NCBI GenBank assembly: GCA_037969055.1 | Contig: JBBKWR010000432.1 | Coordinates: forward strand, 1-5,080 | Direction: 5' to 3' | Length of the DNA stretch: 5,080 nt | Source of the DNA: Pelagihabitans sp037969055 | GTDB taxonomy: Bacteria; Bacteroidota; Bacteroidia; Flavobacteriales; Flavobacteriaceae | Part shown: piece by piece, positions 1 to 5,070 of the stretch | Numbering within the stretch: position 1 is the first letter of the stretch | Layout of the letters: every line of letters starts with the position of its first letter | Position numbers and translations under genes: made by a program | Notes under the pieces: model-generated | Seen by the model: the letters and a program-made list of their open reading frames with translations, nothing else | What the model was told of the DNA's origin: nothing | The model's database searches: none

Positions 1-1016
1 TACATTCCGATGGCCGTGGCCGTTTCATTTTGAGGGGTAATATTACTGATCCAAGCTTTGGCGATTCCTTCATTCGTAGCCGCATAAATTCCATATAGAA
101 AAAATAAGCCTGCCAGCATAAAGGGCTGTGAGGCAAGACCCATCCCCATATAAACGATTACAAATAATGAAAGTCCGATCATGAACATTTTTCGCAAACC
201 AATTTTATCGGCAATGGCCCCCACTGGATAAGAAAAAAGCGCATATATAAGATTATAAAAAATGTATACGCCAATCACTAGCGAATCATTGAGTCCGGCT
301 TCCTTCGCTTTTAACAATAAAAAGATGTCCGAACTATTGATCAATGCGAACGCCAAAAGGCCAATAACTAGCCTGCGGTAATTTTGGGAGCTACCCTTCC
401 AATAGCTCAAAAATGAAAAAATAGGCACCCGATCCCGCTCCTTGTCTACCACTTTATTTTTGTCTTTTAACAAGGTGGTCGCGAATACCGCCATGACCCC
501 CGGTATAAAGGCAATAAAGAACAATGTTCTGTAGTTATCTGGATAAAAATAAAGGTATATTAAGGCCAGTGTAGGCCCAATAACAGCTCCCAATGTATCC
601 ATTGATCGGTGCAGGCCAAATATCCTACCCTTGGTCTTAGGCGTGGCCTCATCCGATAGCAGGGCATCCCTGGCCCCAGTTCGAATGCCTTTTCCGAGTC
701 GATCGGTGGTCCTTGCTAAAAAAATCCAAAGGGGATACACGAAAAGCCCCATCATTGGTTTGGAAATGGCACTTAAAGCGTATCCCAATTGTACAAAGGG
801 CACCCTCTTTCCAGAAACATCGGATCGTTTGCCAAAATACCCTTTGCTCAATCCTGCGGTGGCCTCGGCAATGCCTTCCAGTAGGCCGATCAGCACTACC
901 GAAAAACCAATGCTCTTCAAATATATGGGCAGTATGGGATAGAGCATTTCGCTGGCCATATCCGTAAACAAGCTAACGAGGGACAACGTCCAAACCGTGC
1001 GAGAGATGGATTTCAA
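1..1016 (-). CDS. MFS transporter, N-terminal 338 codons (gene runs off the left edge)
   Basis: Inner-membrane secondary transporter of the major facilitator superfamily; the substrate cannot be told. The visible 338 residues are strongly hydrophobic with many membrane helices. The loop between helices 2 and 3 reads GKRSDVSGKRVP (residues 62-73), a form of the MFS signature loop. A second conserved stretch, ARTTDRLGKGIRTGARDAL (101-119), is typical of a Bacteroidetes MFS subfamily of about 400 residues. A basic cytoplasmic loop near residues 184-197 separates the two halves, and a second signature-like loop, ADKIGLRK, lies at 269-276. I chose the TTG at 1016-1014 as start: an in-frame TAA lies four codons upstream, and homologues known to me begin with a similar KSISxTVW sequence. 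The first in-frame ATG (residue 20) would cut into helix 1. It is divergent from hsp20 and has no copy of the palindromic operator seen at the other genes. Family call firm, substrate unknown. Confidence 0.9.
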   Translation of the reverse strand, partial: MKSISRTVWTLSLVSLFTDMASEMLYPILPIYLKSIGFSVVLIGLLEGIAEATAGLSKGYFGKRSDVSGKRVPFVQLGYALSAISKPMMGLFVYPLWIFLARTTDRLGKGIRTGARDALLSDEATPKTKGRIFGLHRSMDTLGAVIGPTLALIYLYFYPDNYRTLFFIAFIPGVMAVFATTLLKDKNKVVDKERDRVPIFSFLSYWKGSSQNYRRLVIGLLAFALINSSDIFLLLKAKEAGLNDSLVIGVYIFYNLIYALFSYPVGAIADKIGLRKMFMIGLSLFVIVYMGMGLASQPFMLAGLFFLYGIYAATNEGIAKAWISNITPQNETATAIGM

Positions 1017-1061
1017 TTTTTGTTGTTTTTAAAATATAGACGTAATAGGTTATTCTAAAAG

Positions 1062-1089
1062 CAAATCTAAGTTTTAGAACGACATGCAA
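1062..1089 (-). promoter_or_regulatory. Putative Bacteroidetes-type promoter of the MFS transporter
   Basis: On the minus strand, TAGATTTG (plus positions 1062-1069) is a perfect match to the Bacteroidetes -7 consensus TAnnTTTG. A TTG (1087-1089) lies 17 bp upstream of it and could serve as the -33 element. Transcription would start near 1056, giving a leader of about 40 nt before the TTG start codon. No TGA-N6-TCA palindrome is found at the offset used by the other promoters here, so this looks like an ordinary housekeeping-type promoter. The short, AT-rich motif could occur by chance. Confidence 0.4.
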
Positions 1090-1152
1090 TTGGCCCTCTT
1101 AAAGATAATTTTATAGGCCCATGTTATAATTGTTATAAAAAAATCAGTGACC

Positions 1153-1195
1153 TGATTTAGGTCATTTTGTGCTGGATGATCCCCACCTATTTTTG
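1153..1195 (+). promoter_or_regulatory. CRP/FNR-type operator and -7 element of the hsp20 promoter
   Basis: The palindrome TGATTTAGGTCA (1153-1164) fits TGAY-N4-RTCA, close to the FNR core TGAT-N4-ATCA. It is followed after exactly 23 bp by TATTTTTG (1188-1195), a perfect TAnnTTTG -7 element. A TTTTG at 1165-1169 might act as a weak -33 element. With a start expected 5-7 bp after the -7 element, the palindrome centre lies near -42, the class II activator position, and the leader of hsp20 would be about 28 nt. The same arrangement with identical spacing occurs at three other promoters in the window, which is the main support. The likely ligand is the REC-CRP regulator encoded from 2988; this is inference. 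Confidence 0.75.
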
Positions 1196-1219
1196 GTTGA
1201 GTTATTGTTCAACCTAAAA
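1190..1219. repeat. Inverted repeat overlapping the hsp20 -7 element and transcription start
   Basis: Two 11-bp arms (1190-1200 and 1209-1219) match at 10 of 11 positions around an 8-bp spacer; the inner core is GGTTGA / TCAACC. The left arm overlaps the last bases of the -7 element and the right arm lies in the presumed leader, 9 bp before the ATG. Only part of the repeat would be in the transcript if transcription starts near 1201, so a DNA operator for a second factor is more likely than an RNA thermometer, but neither is shown. Confidence 0.45.
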
Positions 1220-1228
1220 TACAATGTT

Positions 1229-1696
1229 ATGTCACTCGTAAAATTTAAAAGAAGAAGACCTTTCGGAAATTTCATGACCCAAAATTTTTTTAATATGGGT
1301 GATTTTTTCGACAATCGCACCTGGGTAAGGGATTTATCGCCAGATCGTTTTTGGAATGGTAAAACGGCAGAACCTGCCCTAAATATCAAAGAAACCGATG
1401 ATCATTTTGAAATTGAGCTCGCCGCCCCTGGATTTGCCAAGAAAGATTTTGGAATTACCATCGAGCAAGGCTGTCTAAACATTACTGCAGAAAAATCGAC
1501 CTCAGCCGAGGACAAAGCGGAAAACTATACCCGTCGGGAATTTAGTTACAGCAGCTTTGAAAGATCGTTGCAGTTGCCCGATAGCGTAAAGCAGGAAGAA
1601 ATCAAAGCCAAGTACAACGATGGTATACTCAGTTTTAAGCTGACCAAAAAAGAAGGGTCCAAAAAAAGACCTCCCAAGGTTATCGAAATAGCTTAA
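1229..1696 (+). CDS. Small heat shock protein, Hsp20 / alpha-crystallin family
   Basis: ATP-independent holdase chaperone that binds unfolding proteins in the cytoplasm and keeps them for refolding by Hsp70/ClpB-type machines (family knowledge). The 155-residue protein has a short N-terminal arm rich in Phe and basic residues (1-46), an alpha-crystallin domain at about 47-141 with the conserved YNDGILSFKL stretch (129-138), and the C-terminal I-x-I anchor (IEI, 152-154) that joins dimers into larger oligomers. I chose the ATG at 1229 because MSLVKFKRR-type N-termini are usual for Flavobacteriia homologues. The in-frame ATG at 1169 would add 20 residues but lies upstream of the predicted -7 element and transcription start. 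The gene is divergent from the transporter and convergent with the patatin gene. The palindrome centred about 42 bp before the predicted start suggests activation by the regulator encoded nearby, not by a heat-shock sigma factor. Confidence 0.95.
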   Translation: MSLVKFKRRRPFGNFMTQNFFNMGDFFDNRTWVRDLSPDRFWNGKTAEPALNIKETDDHFEIELAAPGFAKKDFGITIEQGCLNITAEKSTSAEDKAENYTRREFSYSSFERSLQLPDSVKQEEIKAKYNDGILSFKLTKKEGSKKRPPKVIEIA

Positions 1697-1723
1697 CGCT
1701 ATTGATAATTGCCAATTTTTGCA

Positions 1724-1785
1724 AAATGCCCTCCTGCCAAAACCTTATAGCGTCCATGTGAAATAGGTTGGTTTAGAGGGCATTT
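1724..1785. repeat. Long inverted repeat between convergent hsp20 and patatin genes, possible bidirectional terminator
   Basis: Perfect 10-bp arms AAATGCCCTC (1724-1733) and GAGGGCATTT (1776-1785) enclose 42 bp. Inside them, CCAAAACCTTAT (1737-1748) and AATAGGTTGG (1761-1770) can pair imperfectly, so a long, interrupted hairpin is possible. It sits between the two stop codons, where a terminator acting in both directions would be expected. The arms end in AAA/TTT but lack a long T-tract, so a classical intrinsic terminator is not clear. A smaller 6-bp stem (AATAGC 1687-1692 / GCTATT 1698-1703) spans the hsp20 stop codon. Confidence 0.5.
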
Positions 1786-1873
1786 AGTTACGTGGTCGAA
1801 ATTAGAAAAGTGCTATATATGAAGTTGACTGTGCTAAATCTAGTTGTCCAAGGGGGACCTAATCATTAATTGA

Positions 1874-2671
1874 TCACACCTTGCCTTTTTCAAGGGTGGA
1901 TATCGAGGGTGTCTCAAGTTTTTTATGAGACGCTAAGATTTCCTTGGTGGAGGCATAGCCATAATTAAAGATCTCATCGACCTTATTCGTTGAAAAAATA
2001 TTATAATCACCCATTTTATCCGGACGGATCAAAATATCACAGTCCTCAAATTTTGCCATCGATTCATTAGCCATTTTTATATGGTAGGCCCGCTCCATGA
2101 TGTTATAGGAATGTTTAAAATCTTCGATTTTTGCCTTCTCAAACGGGTTGACATAAACGCCCACTATGCGATCGCAGTACATTTTTATCAGATCCACTGG
2201 GAAATTGTTGAGCGTTCCCCCATCTATATAATACCCAGAATTGATTTTCACGGGTGCAAATATTCCGGGAATTGAAGCGGATGCCAAAACCGGTCTTATA
2301 AGTTCCCCTCGATGGAACACTTTAAGGGTTCCATCCAACAAATTGGTGGCCGTAACAAACAGCGGTCTTTTCAATGTTTCAAAATTATCCAAGGGCAGAT
2401 AGGATTTCAGCCGATCGTAGAATTTCATTGCATCTACGAAGCCCGGTTGTCTTCTAGCATAATTGTCAATTGAAAATATCTCAACGGTCTTGAAAAAATC
2501 CAGTATTTCTTCCCATCTACATCCTCCCGCATATAATGCGCCGACAATGGCACCAGAACTTGTCCCTGCAATATGCGACGGATATATATCAAATTCTTCA
2601 AGGGCTTTAATGGCCCCGATATGCGCTATACCCCTTACCCCGCCTCCTGATAACACCAAACCTATATTCAT
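1874..2671 (-). CDS. Patatin-like phospholipase (RssA/YchK-like)
   Basis: Predicted serine lipid acyl hydrolase of the patatin family, using a Ser-Asp dyad. All core motifs are present in the 265 residues: the oxyanion-hole glycines with arginine GGGVRG (9-14), the nucleophile elbow GTSSG (36-40, Ser38), the SxPGIFxP block (133-140) and the dyad aspartate in DGG (Asp150). The length fits the compact bacterial RssA/YchK type of patatin proteins with no fused domain. No signal peptide or membrane helix is seen, so it is probably cytoplasmic or peripheral to the membrane. The ATG at 2671 is supported by the fold, since the first strand starts at residue 2. Its promoter has the shared palindrome and a perfect -7 element, giving a leader of only about 14 nt. 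The natural substrate is unknown; membrane phospholipid turnover under stress is an inference. Confidence 0.93.
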   Translation of the reverse strand: MNIGLVLSGGGVRGIAHIGAIKALEEFDIYPSHIAGTSSGAIVGALYAGGCRWEEILDFFKTVEIFSIDNYARRQPGFVDAMKFYDRLKSYLPLDNFETLKRPLFVTATNLLDGTLKVFHRGELIRPVLASASIPGIFAPVKINSGYYIDGGTLNNFPVDLIKMYCDRIVGVYVNPFEKAKIEDFKHSYNIMERAYHIKMANESMAKFEDCDILIRPDKMGDYNIFSTNKVDEIFNYGYASTKEILASHKKLETPSISTLEKGKV

Positions 2672-2690
2672 AATTACACTTTATAAGATC

Positions 2691-2733
2691 CAAAAATATT
2701 TGATCGCCAATTGTTATTAAATGATATGTGTCA
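2691..2733 (-). promoter_or_regulatory. CRP/FNR-type operator and -7 element of the patatin promoter
   Basis: Read on the minus strand, the palindrome TGACACATATCA (plus positions 2722-2733) is followed after exactly 23 bp by TATTTTTG (plus positions 2691-2698). This -7 element is a perfect TAnnTTTG match and is identical to that of hsp20. Transcription would start near 2685, about 14 nt before the ATG. The palindrome also sits in a slightly different, perfect GATATG-TGT-CATATC repeat (2723-2737), so the exact half-sites are ambiguous by eye. The identical geometry to the hsp20 promoter is the strongest evidence. Confidence 0.75.
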
Positions 2734-2760
2734 TATCGGTGTGCTTTACCGCAATAACGA

Positions 2761-2803
2761 TGACCAAAATCATTTTTAAGGATGCCCCACAATAGTACAT
2801 TTA
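2761..2803 (+). promoter_or_regulatory. CRP/FNR-type operator and -7 element upstream of the REC-CRP regulator (likely autoregulation)
   Basis: The palindrome TGACCAAAATCA (2761-2772, flanked by A and T) is followed after exactly 23 bp by TACATTTA (2796-2803), which matches TAnnTTTG at five of six fixed positions. Transcription would start near 2809 and read towards the regulator gene at 2988, leaving a long leader of about 180 nt. The spacing is the same as at the hsp20, patatin and YtxH promoters. Control of its own gene by the regulator is the natural inference. Confidence 0.65.
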
Positions 2804-2900
2804 TGATATAAAATTTAAATAAGTGTCGGGAAGCAGTAAATAATTGCAAAAGATTGAAATAGGATGACAAGATAAACCATTCTCAGTTTTATCGGAGTTC

Positions 2901-2963
2901 GTATACGCGCTATTGGCATCAAGGTTTGAAAATTATAGCGGACGCTAGGAAGATCTTGTATAC
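2901..2963. repeat. Nested inverted repeats in the presumed leader of the regulator mRNA
   Basis: GTATAC (2901-2906) and GTATAC (2958-2963) can pair with each other, and within them CGCTAT (2908-2913) can pair with ATAGCG (2935-2940). A competing partner CGCTA lies at 2943-2947, next to TAGCG (2936-2940). The element ends 24 nt before the start codon. It could be a structured leader RNA or chance; short arms make it weak evidence. Confidence 0.3.
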
Positions 2964-2987
2964 CGTCTAACATTAAATAAATGGAAC

Positions 2988-4058
2988 ATGAAAAAAATAT
3001 TGCTAATTGAGGATGATAAAGACGTACGTGAGAATACTGCTGAAATATTGACATTTGCCAACTACACTGTTACCACAGCAGAAAACGGTGTGATCGGTAT
3101 TGAAAAAGCAACAAAGTACTTACCGGATATCATCATCTGCGATATCATGATGCCGGGTTTGAATGGTTATTCGGTGCTGCAGCACCTAAACCAAAATCCC
3201 AAAACGGCCAGCATCCCATTTATTTTTATGACCGCCAAAACGGACAAAGCCGATAGGCGCATGGGCATGAACTTGGGGGCAGATGATTACCTGACCAAGC
3301 CCTTTGAAGAAGAAGAGCTGTTGCAAGCAATAAGCTGCCGACTAAAAAAATATAATTTTCTAAAAAAAGAAATCGCCAAAAACTTGGAGGGTATCAGCAA
3401 CTTCATGGAAGAAGCTTCCGAATATTTGGATCTGGAGAGCCTATCCCGTGATCAAGGCCTTAAAAAGTACCCCAAAAAGGAAATACTTTTTTGGGAAGGC
3501 GACGCTGCGAATACGCTATTTTTTATAGAAAATGGAACCATTAAAACCTACAAGAGTACCGAGTCTGGAAAGGATTTTGTCACAGGCCTTTTCAACGGGG
3601 GCAATTTTGTGGGTCAGTTGTCATTATTGAGCAAAACGGGCACTTATGTAGAAACGGCGGTAGTATTGGAAGATGCGGAAGTGTATGCCATTCCCAAGGA
3701 TGTATTTACCAAGCTGCTTTATGGAAATCCCCTGGTTTCCGAAAAGTTCATCGAGATGATCTCCAACAACCTTAAAGATGTACAAGAGCATTTGGTAGCT
3801 ATGGCTTTCTCCTCAGTGCGCCAAAGGGCCGCCAAGGCATTATTGGAACTGCACGACAAAGGCATGATCCAGGATAGCGCCGACAGCGGGATCGGCATTG
3901 CACGGGAAGATTTTGCAGGGATGATCGGTACCGCCACCGAAACTGCCATTCGCACGCTTTCCGAATTTAAGGAGGAAGGATTGATCGGCACCGAAAGGGG
4001 ACGCAGGATCATACTTCTGAACAAAGAAGAGTTACAAAGCGTAGCAGATTTCAAATAA
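2988..4058 (+). CDS. Response regulator with CRP/FNR-type sensor and DNA-binding domains
   Basis: Transcription factor joining a phosphoreceiver to a CRP/FNR module. The receiver domain (about 1-120) has the acidic pair Asp9/Asp10, phosphoacceptor Asp52 in CDIMMP, Thr82 and Lys104 in TKPF, so it should be phosphorylatable. A linker rich in charged residues (about 121-155) leads to a cyclic-nucleotide-binding-like beta barrel (about 157-255), a long dimerisation helix (about 250-275) and a winged helix-turn-helix (about 276-345). In the barrel, the phosphate-binding cassette appears degenerate: GQ (209-210) replaces the usual GE, and Glu222 stands where cAMP-binding proteins have Arg. There is no N-terminal cysteine cluster, so an FNR-type iron-sulfur sensor is unlikely. 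The recognition helix TATETAIRTL (315-324) has Glu318 and Arg322 at the CRP/FNR base-reading positions, which suits the TGA half-sites found here. No histidine kinase is in the window. A second ATG at 2981 opens only a 9-codon frame that overlaps the start. Confidence 0.93.
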   Translation: MKKILLIEDDKDVRENTAEILTFANYTVTTAENGVIGIEKATKYLPDIIICDIMMPGLNGYSVLQHLNQNPKTASIPFIFMTAKTDKADRRMGMNLGADDYLTKPFEEEELLQAISCRLKKYNFLKKEIAKNLEGISNFMEEASEYLDLESLSRDQGLKKYPKKEILFWEGDAANTLFFIENGTIKTYKSTESGKDFVTGLFNGGNFVGQLSLLSKTGTYVETAVVLEDAEVYAIPKDVFTKLLYGNPLVSEKFIEMISNNLKDVQEHLVAMAFSSVRQRAAKALLELHDKGMIQDSADSGIGIAREDFAGMIGTATETAIRTLSEFKEEGLIGTERGRRIILLNKEELQSVADFK

Positions 4059-4067
4059 TACAGAAAA

Positions 4068-4307
4068 TCAATGGATTTGATTAGGCCGCTCTTGCTTTCG
4101 AAATAGGCGCGAAAGCCTCTGGATGGAATAAGTCAACACCATTTGTTGTAAAGAAAAGCCCAACCCGCCCATTAAGCGTTTTGGGTACAAATCTGACTTG
4201 GCCCTATGTAGATTGTACTTTAGACCCTCTACGTGAATTTCCTTCTGTAGCCTTAGTATCCTAAGGCGCTCATCAATTTCTTCAAAGGAGCTGTACCGTT
4301 GCATCAT
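4068..4307 (-). CDS. Small DUF6327-like protein, last gene of the YtxH operon
   Basis: A 79-residue protein of unknown function. Its N-terminus, YSSFEEIDERLRILRLQKEI (5-24), resembles my recollection of the DUF6327 family found in Flavobacteriia beside YtxH and holin-like genes; I could not verify this by search. A helical, charged N-terminal half is followed by a moderately hydrophobic segment with glycines (45-60) and a basic tail (64-74), suggesting membrane association without a clear spanning helix. The start overlaps the stop of the preceding gene by 4 bp (ATGA), which indicates translational coupling. A second Met directly follows the first. Its stop codon is only 9 bp from that of the convergent regulator gene. 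By position it resembles YqjK, the last gene of the E. coli yqjDEK stress operon, but I claim no homology. Confidence 0.8.
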   Translation of the reverse strand: MMQRYSSFEEIDERLRILRLQKEIHVEGLKYNLHRAKSDLYPKRLMGGLGFSLQQMVLTYSIQRLSRLFRKQERPNQIH

Positions 4308-4654
4308 AATTCATCAAAATAAAATTCGGAGAACTTTCTGAGCAAGGGAGCGTTTAACCTTTCCCTAAGTAGATAGCAAATAAAGCCGAGCAATACATAA
4401 AACGACCCTACGATCAAAAATCCGTAGAATATGTTGTCCAGCGCCTGTCCTATGCCATAGGAGGCCGCTAACGAGAGGACAAATAGCGCCAATAGCGCTA
4501 CGGCGCCCACCAACAAGGTCTGGGCGATGGATGTTATTGCCTTCATAGACACTTTAAAAGCCTTAAGTTTAAGGTGCTCTTCACTACTTTGCAGATAAGA
4601 CCTCATATCGGCGTTTGCTTCCATGAGGTCCCTACTTAATTCTTCAAAAGCCAT
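4304..4654 (-). CDS. Phage-holin-family / YqjE-like small membrane protein
   Basis: A 116-residue integral membrane protein. An amphipathic, acidic N-terminal helix (about 1-38) precedes two predicted membrane helices at about 42-66 and 75-96, with a short polar turn between, and a C-terminal tail rich in charged residues (97-116). This is the layout of the YqjE / putative holin superfamily III proteins, which in chromosomal operons are not phage lysis genes but stress-associated envelope proteins of unclear function. There are no phage genes nearby, so a lytic role is unlikely. It lies 6 bp downstream of the YtxH gene and overlaps the next gene by 4 bp, so all three are surely co-transcribed. 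The C-terminal FYFDEL ends exactly in the coupling overlap. Confidence 0.85.
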   Translation of the reverse strand: MAFEELSRDLMEANADMRSYLQSSEEHLKLKAFKVSMKAITSIAQTLLVGAVALLALFVLSLAASYGIGQALDNIFYGFLIVGSFYVLLGFICYLLRERLNAPLLRKFSEFYFDEL

Positions 4655-4660
4655 TTGCAG

Positions 4661-4990
4661 CTATTTTTGTAATTGTGCATTCTTCTTTTTGAGCTCTTCA
4701 AGTTTTTTTTCCAAAGTCTCAATAAGGTCGTCTGCTTTATAACTCATGGTAGCGATGGCCTCATCCAATTTGCGATCAATGACACTCTTCTTTTCATTCA
4801 TCGTTTTGGTAAGCTCATCTTTTGCATGAGAAAGGCGTTCGGCAAGGTCATGACTAGTATCCTGTACTTTGTGCTTTATTTTGTCCCTTGTTTCAGATCC
4901 CTTATCGGGGGCGTACAGAATTCCGATTCCAGCGCCAATTGCAGCTCCTGTCAATAAAGCCAACAAGATGTTTCCACTATCGTTTTGCAT
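4661..4990 (-). CDS. YtxH domain-containing protein, first gene of the operon
   Basis: A 109-residue envelope protein. A single N-terminal membrane helix rich in Gly and Ala (about 7-26, GAAIGAGIGILYAP) is followed by the YtxH signature LYAPDKGSETRDKI (25-38) and a long, highly charged helical region (about 39-109) likely to form a coiled coil, ending in a lysine/glutamate-rich stretch. YtxH proteins are stress-induced in several bacteria, but their activity is unknown. The architecture of one anchor and a charged helix recalls DUF883/YqjD proteins of Proteobacteria, with reversed order of anchor and helix. The ATG at 4990 is the only sensible start, just before the anchor. It leads a three-gene operon, with a promoter that carries the shared palindrome and a leader of about 32 nt. 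Confidence 0.9.
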   Translation of the reverse strand: MQNDSGNILLALLTGAAIGAGIGILYAPDKGSETRDKIKHKVQDTSHDLAERLSHAKDELTKTMNEKKSVIDRKLDEAIATMSYKADDLIETLEKKLEELKKKNAQLQK

Positions 4991-5027
4991 GATTTTAAAT
5001 CTTTGGGTTAATAAATGATTATGAAGG

Positions 5028-5070
5028 CTAAAGTAGGTTGATGAAACAAGAATTCATATGACGGATGTCA
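5028..5070 (-). promoter_or_regulatory. CRP/FNR-type operator and -7 element of the YtxH operon promoter
   Basis: Read on the minus strand, the palindrome TGACATCCGTCA (plus positions 5059-5070) is followed after exactly 23 bp by TACTTTAG (plus positions 5028-5035), which matches TAnnTTTG at five of six fixed positions. The start would be near 5022. An additional TGAC half-site lies directly upstream (TGACTGACATCC on the minus strand), so two registers or cooperative binding are possible. The window ends just beyond, so a divergent gene to the right that shares the operator cannot be excluded. Confidence 0.65.

Larger units (their letters stand above)
2672..2987. other. Intergenic region with two divergent, similarly built promoters and a long leader
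   Basis: This 316-bp stretch lies between the divergent patatin and regulator genes. It holds two palindromic operators with centres 39 bp apart (2727.5 and 2766.5), each paired with a -7 element facing away from the other. From about 2809 to 2987 follows a stretch that would be the roughly 180-nt leader of the regulator mRNA. I see no convincing protein in it: frames on both strands are short or overlap the promoters, and none shows a recognisable family motif. Confidence 0.7.

Noticed and set aside
631..967. Two open frames on the plus strand inside the transporter region
   Set aside because: They lie antisense to a clear MFS coding sequence, show no family motifs, and are proline/serine-rich as antisense frames of hydrophobic proteins often are.
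1124..1138. TTATAA-TTG-TTATAA repeat upstream of hsp20
   Set aside because: Very AT-rich and short; it may help DNA opening or be chance, and nothing ties it to a known operator.
1169..1228. Upstream in-frame ATG that would extend Hsp20 by 20 residues
   Set aside because: The extra residues are unlike Hsp20 N-termini, the ATG precedes the predicted -7 element and start, and the ATG at 1229 begins the usual family sequence.
2607..3054. Minus-strand frames across the patatin-regulator intergenic region
   Set aside because: They cover both operators, overlap the starts of the two real genes in other frames, and have no recognisable composition or motif.
2988..4058. Oxygen-sensing FNR with an iron-sulfur cluster
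   Set aside because: Only two cysteines were noted (51 and 117, both in the receiver domain), so no cluster ligands are present, although the DNA target resembles an FNR box.
4304..4654. Phage lysis cassette suggested by the holin-like protein
   Set aside because: No endolysin, spanin or other phage gene is nearby, and the neighbours and promoter fit a chromosomal envelope-stress operon.
4673..4957. Plus-strand frame opposite the YtxH gene
   Set aside because: It is antisense to a well-supported gene; its Phe/Leu-rich composition is the mirror of the Lys/Glu-rich coiled coil.
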